A stretch of 64,000 nucleotides of DNA from Bifidobacterium mellis (GCF_000967265.1 NZ_KQ033885.1:787538-851537), one strand, 5' to 3'. Counted from the first letter of the stretch, positions 8,263 to 17,382 are shown. The notes: generated from the sequence alone by a model not told the origin. Translations and numbers: made by a program.

Positions 8263-10472
8263 TGGCCGGTCATGCAGCGGTTCGCGACGGGGTTCGCGAT
8301 GCAACTGATCGGGAGAACGGCAGCCGCAATCTTCGGATGCTCCCCGCTGCCTGTCTGGCCTGGGCGGTTGCCCTGCTGGTCCCTTGGCTGCTGGATCGGA
8401 GCACGGGCGGATCGTCGGCAGGATCAGCCAGGTGCGGGGAGTCCAAAGGCGGCATGGACAATGGAAGTATGGGCATGACGGTCTGGATGATGCCGCTTGT
8501 CCTGGCGCTTCCATTACTCCTTGCAATGGTCCTGCTTGCCATCAAGTTCGTCCGTTTGGTCGCCGCAGAGGACCCCGATTGCAGGAGTCATGTTTTTCGT
8601 CGGCCCCATCGCTTATGGAAACGGAACCATCTGCCCCGAGTATGTACGCGTCCCGGGAACAGGGATAATCGGGGCAAAAGTCCTTGGAACAAAGATCATC
8701 GGCATAGACCCTGCGTGAATACCACGAATACCAAAGACACCGGTTATTTGAACACCAGGAACACCAGTCATGTGGACACGGCTCATCAGAATATTCGGTT
8801 TCATTGGTTGCGCCGGTTTCCAAACCAACGCTCATACCCCGGGTTCAGGCGCTATTCCGCTCACGGGTCTTCCTTGCTCCGCTCTTCACCCAAGTTTGTT
8901 TCTGCCTCCTCGACCTTGGTTTCCGCTTGGTTCGGTCCACGGAGGCTACCGATGCTGGCCGTCCTGGTTGCCGTGGCTTTGACCGCAGGATTGGCTGCCA
9001 CGGTCGGTCATGAGTCGGTGCGCGGCGGGCCGGCAGCCCGTCAGATCCGTCGGGGAAAGGCGATGGCTGAGGTTCTTGGTCGGGCTGTGGGCCCCATGAG
9101 CGCATCCTCTCGGCGAGGCTGGGACTGTCAGGTGGAATTAAGGCTGCAGTGGGTGACTGTGGCCGGGGTGCGCATGCCCTCCGATGAAGGGATGGTGCTC
9201 TTCGCCCGCAGCCGGTCATGCCTGCTGCAGCAGGGCGGACAGTATCGTGTACGAGGCCTCTTGGAACCCTCCGCTTACGGCCGTCCTATGCCTTGGCTGG
9301 CCGTGGAAGGCGGCATGAAAGAGGTCAGGCCGCCAGGACCCAGTAGACGATTCATCGCTCGCATGCAAGGGGCCTTTCTTGAACAGACCAGCAGGCTGGA
9401 CGACCAGGGGCGGATCCTGGTGCCGGGGTTGACCATGGGCATCCTGGGCAACCAGGCCCCACCCGGATCGGGTGGGTCTGTGGGCAGGCCGGCAGTGGAA
9501 CCTGCATATGCCACCCGTCTGACCCAGGATTTCCGGGCATCGGGCATCCTTCATCTGATGGCCGTCTCCGGCGGGCACTTCATGGTCCTGGCCTCGCTGC
9601 TGGTTTCGATCATGCGGGCCCTGCGCTCGCCGCCCTTGCTGACGGCCCTGGTTTTGTCTGCAGCATATCTGGGTTTGGGCATGTTGATGGTCCCCGGGGA
9701 CTCAGTCTTGCGAGCTCAGGCCATGGGGCTACTTTCGGCATTGGCTCTGGCCGCCTGCCGGCCTGCACAGTCCTTGAACACGCTGTCATGGTGCGTGCTG
9801 CTGGTCCTGATCCTGCGGCCTTCCATGGCGGCAAGCTTCGGCTTCGCGCTCTCCTGTGGGGCCGTGCTGGGCATAGGTCTGGGCAACCGGCGTTTGACGG
9901 CCCTCCTTGAAGACCATCTTCCGGCATTTCTGGCACGTCCTTTGGCCACGACCCTGTGCGCCCAGGCTGGGACGCTGCCCGTGCAGGTGCTGATGAGTCC
10001 CGGACTGCCTCTGCTGGCCCCTCTGGCCAACCTGCTGGTCACTCCTGTGGTCGATGCTGCCACAGTAACCGGCCTGCTGGCCCTGCTCACATCCTGGCTC
10101 TGGCCCTCATTGGGGCTCTTGCTGGCCCGGTTGACCTCCCTGGGTACCGGAGTCATGGCTTTTGCGGCAACCTGGCTGGGCGAGGCGGCTGCTCCGGCGG
10201 CCTGGCCTTCGGGGCCAGTCGGCAGCGTCTGCCTGGTGGGTCTGGTTCTCATGGCCGTGATCGATCATCGATTGATTCGACTCATCCGTGCCCGGAGGAG
10301 GGACCCTTCATGGTCGTCTGTGACAGGCCTGGATTCCGGGGTTCCTTTTCGGCCATCGGCTTGGGGGTCAATCAAGGTCTGGGTGCAGCAAACCCATGGC
10401 CTTCTAGCCCGGTTGGTCTTCAAAAAACGACCGGGGTCAATGTCCAGTGATGAAGGGAGATTTGAGTCATGA
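8259..10472 (+). CDS. comEC: ComEC/Rec2 competence channel, without a beta-lactamase-type domain
   Basis: 737 aa. Two N-terminal membrane helices precede a polar region with Asn/Thr-rich low complexity (about residues 130-172). A further helix and an OB-like domain follow, then the multi-helix competence domain with LMAVSGGHFMVLASLL and PGDSVLRAQAMG. It would form the channel that carries single-stranded DNA into the cytoplasm. The protein ends soon after the membrane region, so the C-terminal metallo-beta-lactamase-like domain of many ComECs is absent. The low-complexity part is encoded by short tandem repeats (8656-8769) and looks inserted. Competence has not been shown from this sequence. 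Confidence 0.85.
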   Translation: MMAGHAAVRDGVRDATDRENGSRNLRMLPAACLAWAVALLVPWLLDRSTGGSSAGSARCGESKGGMDNGSMGMTVWMMPLVLALPLLLAMVLLAIKFVRLVAAEDPDCRSHVFRRPHRLWKRNHLPRVCTRPGNRDNRGKSPWNKDHRHRPCVNTTNTKDTGYLNTRNTSHVDTAHQNIRFHWLRRFPNQRSYPGFRRYSAHGSSLLRSSPKFVSASSTLVSAWFGPRRLPMLAVLVAVALTAGLAATVGHESVRGGPAARQIRRGKAMAEVLGRAVGPMSASSRRGWDCQVELRLQWVTVAGVRMPSDEGMVLFARSRSCLLQQGGQYRVRGLLEPSAYGRPMPWLAVEGGMKEVRPPGPSRRFIARMQGAFLEQTSRLDDQGRILVPGLTMGILGNQAPPGSGGSVGRPAVEPAYATRLTQDFRASGILHLMAVSGGHFMVLASLLVSIMRALRSPPLLTALVLSAAYLGLGMLMVPGDSVLRAQAMGLLSALALAACRPAQSLNTLSWCVLLVLILRPSMAASFGFALSCGAVLGIGLGNRRLTALLEDHLPAFLARPLATTLCAQAGTLPVQVLMSPGLPLLAPLANLLVTPVVDAATVTGLLALLTSWLWPSLGLLLARLTSLGTGVMAFAATWLGEAAAPAAWPSGPVGSVCLVGLVLMAVIDHRLIRLIRARRRDPSWSSVTGLDSGVPFRPSAWGSIKVWVQQTHGLLARLVFKKRPGSMSSDEGRFES
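8656..8769 (+). repeat. Imperfect tandem repeats inside comEC
   Basis: GGAACAGGGATAATCGG (8656-8672) recurs as GGAACAAAGATCATCGG (8686-8702), a 30-bp period. After it come four or more 9-bp units of the form AAYACCANG (from 8718). Base composition is visibly more AT-rich than the flanking comEC. Unit lengths are multiples of three, so the frame is kept. Confidence 0.6.
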
Positions 10473-11446
10473 CCAAAGCTCAGCAGGAGAACCCTTCCGT
10501 CCATCTGGTGGTCGGCGGTGATCCCTTCCTCAACGGGCGGCGCGTCAAGCAGCTGTGCGCACAGGCATGTGCCGCTCATCCGGACAGCGAATACCTAGAG
10601 ATGGACGCGGCCGACTGCGACGCTTACGCCTTTCAGGAGGCGGTCGGACCCTCCCTGCTCAGTCAGACGGCCGTGGTCCTTCTGGATGATCTGCAGGCGG
10701 CCGATGAGGCCTTGACCCAGGTCCTGGTGGATTTCTGCCGCGAGCCGGCAGGATCCGAATCCAGCATCGTCATAGCACGTCATGACGGGGGCAACCGGGG
10801 CCGTCGGCTTCTGGACCAGATGGAACGGGCCGGAGCAGTCATAGAACGGATGCCGGATCTGAAGAAGTTCGATGACAAAGTCGATTTCGTCTACGGGCAA
10901 TTCAAGGCCCATCAGCGCCGCATCCAGCCACGGGCGGCCCAGCGTCTGGTGGATGTCCTGGGCGAACGAACTCCGGAACTTGCCGCCATGTGCTCCCAGC
11001 TCTGCTTTGATTTTGACCAGGACCCCATGACCTTGGAGATCGTCAACCGGTATTTGACCGATAACCCGGCTGTATCCGGATTCGCTGTGGCGGACAGGGC
11101 CCTTGCCGGTAGGCCGGCCCAAGCCGTCGTCGCCCTGCGTTCAGCTCTGGAACAGGGCAACGAACCGGTATCCCTTATCGGAGTACTGGCCCTGAAGCTA
11201 CGGACGCTGGGCAAGGAGGCGGCCATCGAATCGGGAGCCATCACGACAGCCGAGGCCAAGGCCGCCTACTGGCAGTTGCGGGAGGCAAAACGACAGCTGC
11301 ATAGATGGACATCCTCCGGCCTGGCCGCCTGCATCGAGGCCTTGGCCCAGGCTGATGAGGTCAGCAAAACCAGTAGCGGCGACGCCCGCTATGCTCTGGA
11401 ACGGGCAGTTGAGCTGATTGCCGCCAAGGGAAGGACATTGGCATGA
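10469..11446 (+). CDS. holA: DNA polymerase III subunit delta
   Basis: 325 aa. The clamp-loader delta subunit, which opens the sliding clamp. The N-terminus has the family pattern HLVVGGDPFL, followed by an AAA+-like fold lacking a working P-loop, and a C-terminal helical collar domain with the AYWQLREAKRQL region. The length is normal for HolA. The start overlaps the comEC stop by 4 nt, with AAGGGAG upstream. The comEA-comEC-holA order is common in bacteria. Confidence 0.9.
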   Translation: MTKAQQENPSVHLVVGGDPFLNGRRVKQLCAQACAAHPDSEYLEMDAADCDAYAFQEAVGPSLLSQTAVVLLDDLQAADEALTQVLVDFCREPAGSESSIVIARHDGGNRGRRLLDQMERAGAVIERMPDLKKFDDKVDFVYGQFKAHQRRIQPRAAQRLVDVLGERTPELAAMCSQLCFDFDQDPMTLEIVNRYLTDNPAVSGFAVADRALAGRPAQAVVALRSALEQGNEPVSLIGVLALKLRTLGKEAAIESGAITTAEAKAAYWQLREAKRQLHRWTSSGLAACIEALAQADEVSKTSSGDARYALERAVELIAAKGRTLA

Positions 11447-12045
11447 GCCTGCAGGACAGCGCCGGGCAGCAGGATGGATTTGGGCTGGCCGTGCCTACGG
11501 GCGAGGATATGCAACGCCTGGGCAGAAACCTGGCCTCGTGTCTGCAAGGCGGGGATGTGATCCTCCTGTCCGGACCTCTGGGGGCGGGTAAGACCACGCT
11601 GGCCCAGGGGCTGGGCAGCGGACTTGGAGTGGACGGACCTGTGGTCTCGCCTACGTTCACCATTGCGAGAGAGCTGCATGGCCATCTGTCCGACGGCTCG
11701 CCGGTCACCCTGATCCACGTGGATGCCTATAGGCTGGGCGGACAGGACTATCTGCCTGGCGAGGATGCCGTGGATCGGCTCCTGGATGAGTTGGAGTCCC
11801 TTGGTCTTGACGAGGAGCTGGAGGATCCGGGCCAAAGCACCATCGTCCTGATGGAATGGGGCGAGCAGATGGCCTCGGCACTGGCCGATCAACGTCTGGA
11901 AGTGAGCATCGCCCGACCCGTGGATCCCCGGGAAGATCCTGACGCGCCACCCAGCTCCCAGGGTCAGCGTATGGTACGTCTGCGTGGAGTGGGTCCTTCA
12001 TGGGCCACCAGACTGGAGCAGCTGAGAAAGGCGATGACGGCATGA
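11443..12045 (+). CDS. tsaE: tRNA t6A biosynthesis ATPase TsaE
   Basis: 200 aa. The P-loop GAGKTT lies at about residues 47-52, followed by VSPTFTIA and HVDAYRL, both typical of TsaE (YjeE). TsaE binds the TsaB-TsaD complex and drives its turnover during synthesis of N6-threonylcarbamoyladenosine at A37 of ANN-decoding tRNAs. Its start overlaps holA by 4 nt and its stop overlaps tsaB by 4 nt. Confidence 0.92.
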   Translation: MSLQDSAGQQDGFGLAVPTGEDMQRLGRNLASCLQGGDVILLSGPLGAGKTTLAQGLGSGLGVDGPVVSPTFTIARELHGHLSDGSPVTLIHVDAYRLGGQDYLPGEDAVDRLLDELESLGLDEELEDPGQSTIVLMEWGEQMASALADQRLEVSIARPVDPREDPDAPPSSQGQRMVRLRGVGPSWATRLEQLRKAMTA

Positions 12046-12830
12046 GCGGGAGCGATACGCCCCTTTTGGTGATAGACACTTCATATGGCTCGACTGTGGG
12101 GCTGCCGGGGCGGGAGCCTTGCATCGAGACCGACTCGCGCTCGCATGTGGAACGCCTCCAGGTCAATATCGCCAAGGTCATGGACCAGGCCGGGCTGTCT
12201 GCCGACGATCTGAGGACCATCGTGGTGGGACTGGGCCCTGCGCCCTTCACAGGTCTTCGGGCAGGAATCGTCACTGCCAAGGCCCTGGCCTTTGCCACGG
12301 GTGCCCGTTTGCTGGGACAGGACGTCCTGGAGCCGCAGGCCCGCTATGCCTACAGCCGGTTCAAGCAGCAGGACCAAGACCATTCCCGGCTCCTGGTCCT
12401 GGCAGTCAATGATGCTCGACGTCGGCAGCTCTACTATCGTCTCTTTGACGACTTTGGAGACGTGGAAGCCCCGGCCCGGCCGCTGACAGAAATGAGCATC
12501 GACTATCCAGCCGCTATCTGCGAGAAAATCGCAGCCGTTGTAGAAGAGAGTGAGTCTGTGGATCCGCGTCCTGTCACTCTGGTCGTAAGCGGTCACGGAG
12601 CCGGTCGCTACGCTGACCAGTGGCAGCGTCCGGATAAGCATCCTGGTATACGGGTGGTGCTGGACGAAGGATCCTTTTTGGAGGATCGGACCCGTGGGAC
12701 AGGTCTGATGGCGGCTTGTGCATGCCGACGTGCCCAACGGGGGCTCATCGATCCCGTGGAACCGCTTTACCTTCGTCGGCCGGACGTCTCGGTCCCCAAT
12801 CCGCTCAAGCACGTGGCAGTCCAGTCATGA
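12042..12830 (+). CDS. tsaB: tRNA t6A biosynthesis protein TsaB
   Basis: About 262 aa from the ATG overlapping the tsaE stop. It has the TsaB (YeaZ) features: LLVIDTS at the N-terminus and VGLGPAPFTGLRAG. It is the inactive ASKHA-fold partner that dimerises with TsaD. Its family commonly neighbours rimI and tsaD, as here. Its stop overlaps rimI by 4 nt. Confidence 0.92.
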   Translation: MSGSDTPLLVIDTSYGSTVGLPGREPCIETDSRSHVERLQVNIAKVMDQAGLSADDLRTIVVGLGPAPFTGLRAGIVTAKALAFATGARLLGQDVLEPQARYAYSRFKQQDQDHSRLLVLAVNDARRRQLYYRLFDDFGDVEAPARPLTEMSIDYPAAICEKIAAVVEESESVDPRPVTLVVSGHGAGRYADQWQRPDKHPGIRVVLDEGSFLEDRTRGTGLMAACACRRAQRGLIDPVEPLYLRRPDVSVPNPLKHVAVQS

Positions 12831-13339
12831 TTCGTAGGGCGGCCTTGGGGAACCTGGACCAGCTGGTCGACCTGGAGGCGCGCGTCTTCGGCGACCAGGC
12901 CTGGAGCCGGCAGGAGCTGCGCTTCGAGTTGTCTGCGCCCTCACGCACCTACCTGGTATGGGATGACCAGGGTGCCATCCTGGGCTACGGGGGTTATTGG
13001 TCGGGCGAAAGGGATGCCGAGCTGATGACCATGGGGGTGCTACCGGAAGCCCGGAGTCGAGGCATTGCAGGATCCCTGCTGGCCAGGCTGATTGCCGGAG
13101 CCGATCGCAAGGGTCTGCAACGCATGGACCTGAAAGTGCGCGTAGACAACCCTGCGGCCATTGACCTCTACAAAAAATTCGGCTTCTCACAGACGGGTCT
13201 GTGCAAGGGCTACTATCAGCCTGAAGACGTGGATGCCTGGGCCATGACCAGACCTTTGAGCTCGATCGGGCCGGGTCCGGTGGGATCTGTCGGCAGCAAG
13301 CCTTCAGAAGGACAGGAAAGGATCATCAACCATGAGTGA
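12827..13339 (+). CDS. rimI: RimI-type N-acetyltransferase
   Basis: About 170 aa with a GNAT fold. Acetyl-CoA binding motif A reads LPEARSRGIAGSLL, followed by LKVRVDNPAAIDLYKKFGF. RimI acetylates the N-terminal Ala of ribosomal protein S18 in E. coli. Placement between tsaB and tsaD is frequent in bacteria. The start overlaps the tsaB stop, and the last 8 nt overlap tsaD. Confidence 0.88.
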   Translation: MIRRAALGNLDQLVDLEARVFGDQAWSRQELRFELSAPSRTYLVWDDQGAILGYGGYWSGERDAELMTMGVLPEARSRGIAGSLLARLIAGADRKGLQRMDLKVRVDNPAAIDLYKKFGFSQTGLCKGYYQPEDVDAWAMTRPLSSIGPGPVGSVGSKPSEGQERIINHE

Positions 13340-14375
13340 GCCTCTGGTGCTTGGCATCGAATCCACCTGTGATGAGACCGCGGCCGCCCTGGTGCAGGGC
13401 AACCGGCTGCTGTCCAACGTGGTGGCATCCTCCATGAACGAGCACGCCCGCTATGGGGGCGTCATCCCTGAGATCGCCTCGCGGGCACACGCTGAGTCCT
13501 TTGTGCCGGTCGTCTCCAAGGCCTTGAAGGATGTGGACATGGACCTGTCCCAGGTGGATGCCATAGCGGTCTCGGCCGGACCGGGACTGGCTGGTTGCCT
13601 GGCCGTAGGCGTCTCCGGTGCCAAGGCGCTGGCCTGGGCGGCGAAAAAGCCCCTATACGGCATCAATCATGTCATCGGCCACATAGCGGTCACACAGCTC
13701 CAGTTCGGTCCCTTCCCTCAGAATGCACTGGCCCTGATTGTTTCCGGCGGCCACACTTCGCTGCTGCATGTGGATGACCTGGCTCGATCGGTCCAGGTGG
13801 TGGGCACTACCCTGGACGACGCTGCGGGGGAGTGCTTTGACAAGATTGCACGTCTGCTCGGCTTCCCCTATCCCGGCGGCCCCCACATCGACCGCCACGC
13901 CCGTCTGGGCGACCCTCACGCCATCGCCGTGCCCCAGGGACTGACCAAGGGCCGGGCCGGAGCCGAGCATCCCTATGATTTCAGCTTCTCCGGGGTCAAG
14001 ACCGCCGTGGCTCGGTGGGTCGAACGCAGACAGCAGGCCGGACTCGACATTCCTGTGGATGATGTCTGCGCCTCCCTGGCGGATTCCGTGGCCACCGTCC
14101 TATCCCGCAAGGCCATGGCCGCCTGCCACAGATTCGACACGGATACCCTGATTGTCGGCGGCGGGTTCTCAGCCAATTCGCAGCTGCGCGGCAAGCTTGA
14201 AGAGTTGGGCGACCAGGAGGGCGTCAAGGTCCGCATTCCGAAGATCAACCTGTGCACGGACAACGGCGCCATGGTGGCCATGCTGGGCGTCAATCTGGTC
14301 CAGGCCGGACTGCCCCCCTCGGCTCCTGACTTCTCCATTGACTCGGCCATGCCCATGGACAGGATCCTCATGTAA
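13332..14375 (+). CDS. tsaD: tRNA N6-adenosine threonylcarbamoyltransferase TsaD
   Basis: 347 aa. The catalytic subunit, which transfers the threonylcarbamoyl group to A37. The N-terminus LGIESTCDETAAA, the metal-binding NHVIGH motif (His about 113 and 117) and the FSFSGVKTA segment are all present. It ends the seven-gene run that begins with comEA. The threonylcarbamoyl-AMP synthase gene tsaC is not in this window. Confidence 0.95.
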   Translation: MSEPLVLGIESTCDETAAALVQGNRLLSNVVASSMNEHARYGGVIPEIASRAHAESFVPVVSKALKDVDMDLSQVDAIAVSAGPGLAGCLAVGVSGAKALAWAAKKPLYGINHVIGHIAVTQLQFGPFPQNALALIVSGGHTSLLHVDDLARSVQVVGTTLDDAAGECFDKIARLLGFPYPGGPHIDRHARLGDPHAIAVPQGLTKGRAGAEHPYDFSFSGVKTAVARWVERRQQAGLDIPVDDVCASLADSVATVLSRKAMAACHRFDTDTLIVGGGFSANSQLRGKLEELGDQEGVKVRIPKINLCTDNGAMVAMLGVNLVQAGLPPSAPDFSIDSAMPMDRILM

Positions 14376-14388
14376 TCGACACGCCAAG

Positions 14389-14416
14389 TTGTCGGATACG
14401 AGAGTCCTGACTATAG
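14389..14416 (+). promoter_or_regulatory. Promoter of tRNA-Asn
   Basis: TTGTCG (14389-14394) and TATAGT (14411-14416) are separated by 16 nt and lie 36 nt before the tRNA. The same TTGTCG hexamer appears at the tRNA-Pro and pyrH promoters. Confidence 0.75.
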
Positions 14417-14452
14417 TATGGTAATTGTGTTCAGCGAGAGTTGAACGGGACA

Positions 14453-14526
14453 TTCCCGCATAGCTCAGTTGGCAGAGCGTTCGACTGTTAATCGAAATGT
14501 CGCTGGTTCAAGCCCAGCTGCGGGAG
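14453..14526 (+). tRNA. tRNA-Asn (anticodon GTT)
   Basis: The cloverleaf is complete: acceptor TCCCGCA/TGCGGGA, D-stem GCTC/GAGC, anticodon stem TTCGA/TCGAA around loop CTGTTAA, and T-stem GCTGG/CCAGC. The anticodon GTT reads AAC and AAU. The discriminator is G and CCA is not encoded. Confidence 0.95.
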
Positions 14527-14531
14527 CTCTC

Positions 14532-14556
14532 AACCGCCGGTCCTCCGGCGGTTTTC
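14532..14556 (+). terminator. Terminator of tRNA-Asn
   Basis: AACCGCCGG pairs with CCGGCGGTT around a TCCT loop, with a short T run after the stem. It starts 6 nt after the tRNA. Confidence 0.8.
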
Positions 14557-14910
14557 CTTATCCGCCAGGTTTCTTCATATTGTGCAATCCGTCAAGCAAA
14601 TACCCCCCCCCCGTCTCGAATGATCCTCGTTGCTGTAGATACGAGTATCAGGTTGCTCAACCAATTGAACTGCTATACAGGCCTCCCAGCCTGAGGTTTG
14701 ATGCTGCCGCTTGTTTTGAATATCCTCATCTCTTATGTGAGATGATTGATTATGCATCCTGTTGTTCGGCACTAGACAGGCGTTTTTTGACTGCCTGGGG
14801 CGACAGACGGGTGGCTCGTCGAATTCACAACGTTGTACTATTCAGATGTTCCATAGTTTCAACATGGACGAGAATCATGGACGATACAGTCAGAACGAAG
14901 GAGTCGGACA
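14557..14910. other. Intergenic region with a C10 tract
   Basis: About 350 nt without a supported gene. It holds a run of ten C residues (14603-14612) and a 6-bp inverted repeat (CATCTC...GAGATG near 14725). Composition is more AT-rich than the flanks. The arabinofuranosidase promoter should lie at its right end, but no confident hexamer pair is seen. Confidence 0.5.
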
Positions 14911-16446
14911 GTGGCGCAAGGGCAGCGGAATCACAGGGGCAGGGCACAGTTCAGGGTGGATGAGGAGCAGGAGTCCACGCCCATTGACGATCGCCTCTTC
15001 GGATCCTTCGTGGAGCACCTGGGCAGGGGAATCTACTCGGGCATCTATGAGCCGGGTCATCCGACAGCAGACGAACAGGGCTTTCGCCGGGACGTCATGG
15101 ATCTGGTCAAGGAACTGGGCGTGACCACCATCCGATATCCGGGCGGCAACTTCGTCTCGGGCTATCGTTGGGAGGATGGCGTGGGACCGCGCGAAAGCCG
15201 TCCTCGGCGTCTCGACCTGGCCTGGCACTCCGGCGAAAGCAACGAGTTCGGTCTGCATGAGATGCGCGACTGGCTGGACAAGCTGGGCGGCAACGAGCTC
15301 ATGGAGGCCGTCAACCTGGGCACCAGGGGCATGCAGGAGGCCCTGGATCTGCTCGAATACTGCAATGTGCCATCGGGCACCGAGCTGTCGGAACGGCGTC
15401 GCGCCAACGGCCATGATCGCCCCTTCAACATCAGGATGTGGTGCCTGGGCAACGAGATGGACGGCGACTGGCAGATCGGCCACAAGAGTGCAGAGGAATA
15501 CGCCGATCTGGCCAACCGGACGGCTGTGGCCATGCGGATGATCGACCCGGACTTGGACCTGGTTGTCTGCGGCTCTTCCTCGCACACCATGCCCACTTTC
15601 GGTCTCTGGGAGCGCACGGTCCTGGAGCGCTGCTTCGAAAATGTGAACTTCCTCTCATGCCATGCCTATTACGCGCCCAAGGATGGGGACATGGCCAGTT
15701 TTCTGGCTTCCGGCGTGGACATGGACAGTTTCATCACCGACGTAAAAGCCATCATCGCCGCCTCGCGTGCCCGGCTGGGCAGTGATCATCAGGTTTTCAT
15801 CTCCTTCGACGAGTGGAATGTCTGGTACCAGGATGCTGAGGCCAGCAGATCGCCCGAAGGCATCGGCAATTGGCCCGTAGGCGCACCGCTCCTGGAGGAT
15901 GTCTATTCGGCGGCGGATGCCGTGGTGGTGGGCGACCTGCTGATCACCCTGCTCAGGCATGCCGACGTCGTTCATGCGGCCAGCCTGGCCCAGCTGGTCA
16001 ACGTCATTGCCCCCATCATGACCAAGCCCGGCGGCCCGGCCTGGAGGCAGACCATTTTCTACCCCTTCGCCCTGACCTCCCGTTATGCGCGGGGCGCCAG
16101 CGTGCTCAAGAGCCTGCAGAGCGGCGACACCTATGAGATATCCCGCTATGGCCGGGTGCCCATGACCGATTCAGCGGCCGTCAGAGGTGCCGATGGTTCA
16201 CTGAGCGTTTTTGTAGTCAACCGCAACCTTGACAGTTCTGTTGATTTCAGTATCGCCCTGCCCGAACAGGATCGAGATCGGCAGGCCACGGTCAGCACCC
16301 TGCACGAGGACGACCCCTCGGCGCGCAACACGCTTGAAGACCAGGAGCGGGTCGTCATGCATGCCCGGAAAGACTTCAGGATGGATGGGGACGCCTTGAC
16401 TCTTCAACTGCCTCCCATCTCTTGGACGGTCATCCATCTGGCTTGA
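14911..16446 (+). CDS. abfA: GH51 alpha-L-arabinofuranosidase
   Basis: 511 aa, a TIM-barrel plus beta-sandwich enzyme that removes alpha-L-arabinofuranosyl residues from arabinan or arabinoxylan oligosaccharides. The acid/base Glu is about E182 (in WCLGNEMDG) and the nucleophile about E301 (in SFDEWN). There is no signal peptide, so it is cytoplasmic and acts on imported oligosaccharides. The GTG start follows AAGGAG by 7 nt. It stands alone, without an adjacent transporter or regulator. Such enzymes are characteristic of plant-glycan-using bifidobacteria. Confidence 0.93.
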   Translation: MAQGQRNHRGRAQFRVDEEQESTPIDDRLFGSFVEHLGRGIYSGIYEPGHPTADEQGFRRDVMDLVKELGVTTIRYPGGNFVSGYRWEDGVGPRESRPRRLDLAWHSGESNEFGLHEMRDWLDKLGGNELMEAVNLGTRGMQEALDLLEYCNVPSGTELSERRRANGHDRPFNIRMWCLGNEMDGDWQIGHKSAEEYADLANRTAVAMRMIDPDLDLVVCGSSSHTMPTFGLWERTVLERCFENVNFLSCHAYYAPKDGDMASFLASGVDMDSFITDVKAIIAASRARLGSDHQVFISFDEWNVWYQDAEASRSPEGIGNWPVGAPLLEDVYSAADAVVVGDLLITLLRHADVVHAASLAQLVNVIAPIMTKPGGPAWRQTIFYPFALTSRYARGASVLKSLQSGDTYEISRYGRVPMTDSAAVRGADGSLSVFVVNRNLDSSVDFSIALPEQDRDRQATVSTLHEDDPSARNTLEDQERVVMHARKDFRMDGDALTLQLPPISWTVIHLA

Positions 16447-16641
16447 ACAGGCCGCTAAAGGCATCCAGGCCGGGAACCTTCCGAGGATCCTCGATTACGG
16501 TGCCTTTACGGTCTGTGTTGATGTGGACGATTACATATTCGACCACATCCCTCCCTCCGGTTCACACGGCTGTGGCATCCAATCCATCATGATGGTGGGC
16601 GCCCAATCGGGCATCCACGATGACGGATTGAAGGTGCGACT

Positions 16642-17307
16642 ATGGCCTGTGCGCGTGACCATAAGAACAAGGGCATCAGGCGGGTTACCGGCCGGATGCC
16701 CATCATGCCTTCCGGCTGTCGGCCCCCATGGTTTCCCCGGACCCTGCTGGTGTTGACGCTGGCACTGGTCCTGTCGGCTGCGGGGCCTACGGCAACCGTC
16801 ACGGCTCAGCCTGCGCCGATCCTGCCTTCGGTCACGGCTCCGGCGCAGAAGGGTCGAGTTGCCTCATCGACCAGAGCCTGCCGCCGGGGCTGGCTGTGGC
16901 CCCTTGAACCCTTGACTGGCGATAAGGCCGCCCCGCAGGTTACGCGTCCCTTTGATCCCCCGGATCGTCCATGGCTGAGCGGTCATCGCGGGATGGATTT
17001 GGCGGCGGAGTCAGGCAGCAATATCCGTGCCCCTGCAGACGGTGTCATCGCCTTTGCAGGTTCCGTAGCGGGCAAGGACGTGGTCTCCATACGTCACGGC
17101 AACCTGGTCTCCACCTATGAGCCTGCACAGAGCTCCTTGCCGGCAGGTACCCGGTTGCAGACCGGTACGGTCTGGGGAAGGGTGCAGGGGGCCTCCGACC
17201 ACTGTGGCCAGGCGTGTCTGCACTGGGGCCTGAAAGACAATCAAGGCCGTTATCTGGATCCCGGCGCTAAAGTCGGAAATCATAGGATTCGTCTCAAACC
17301 CTTATAG
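16642..17307 (+). CDS. Secreted M23-like peptidase domain protein with altered active-site motif
   Basis: 221 aa. An N-terminal signal or anchor helix (about residues 34-52) precedes a LytM/M23 fold. The first zinc motif HxxxD is intact (H115, D119), but the second, normally HxH, reads C-L-H (Cys192, His194). A similar CLHWG form is known in actinobacterial M23-like proteins, so activity is uncertain and a binding or regulatory role is possible. AAGG lies 7 nt before the ATG. A location ahead of the rpsB region is common in actinobacteria; here fadD intervenes. Confidence 0.8.
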   Translation: MACARDHKNKGIRRVTGRMPIMPSGCRPPWFPRTLLVLTLALVLSAAGPTATVTAQPAPILPSVTAPAQKGRVASSTRACRRGWLWPLEPLTGDKAAPQVTRPFDPPDRPWLSGHRGMDLAAESGSNIRAPADGVIAFAGSVAGKDVVSIRHGNLVSTYEPAQSSLPAGTRLQTGTVWGRVQGASDHCGQACLHWGLKDNQGRYLDPGAKVGNHRIRLKPL

Positions 17308-17376
17308 CAGTGCCAGAGTCGTTCAGATGACGCGCGCATTCGCAGACCGGGTATATCGCCAGCCCGGGAGAGCGGT

Positions 17377-17382
17377 TAGAAT
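17377..17382 (+). promoter_or_regulatory. Probable -10 element of fadD
   Basis: TAGAAT stands about 35 nt before the fadD ATG. It matches the TAGANT form seen at other promoters in this window. No clear -35 is present. Confidence 0.45.

Noticed and set aside
14469-14963. Open frame crossing tRNA-Asn and the region before abfA
   Set aside because: Starts inside a tRNA, contains low-complexity translation and lacks a ribosome binding site.
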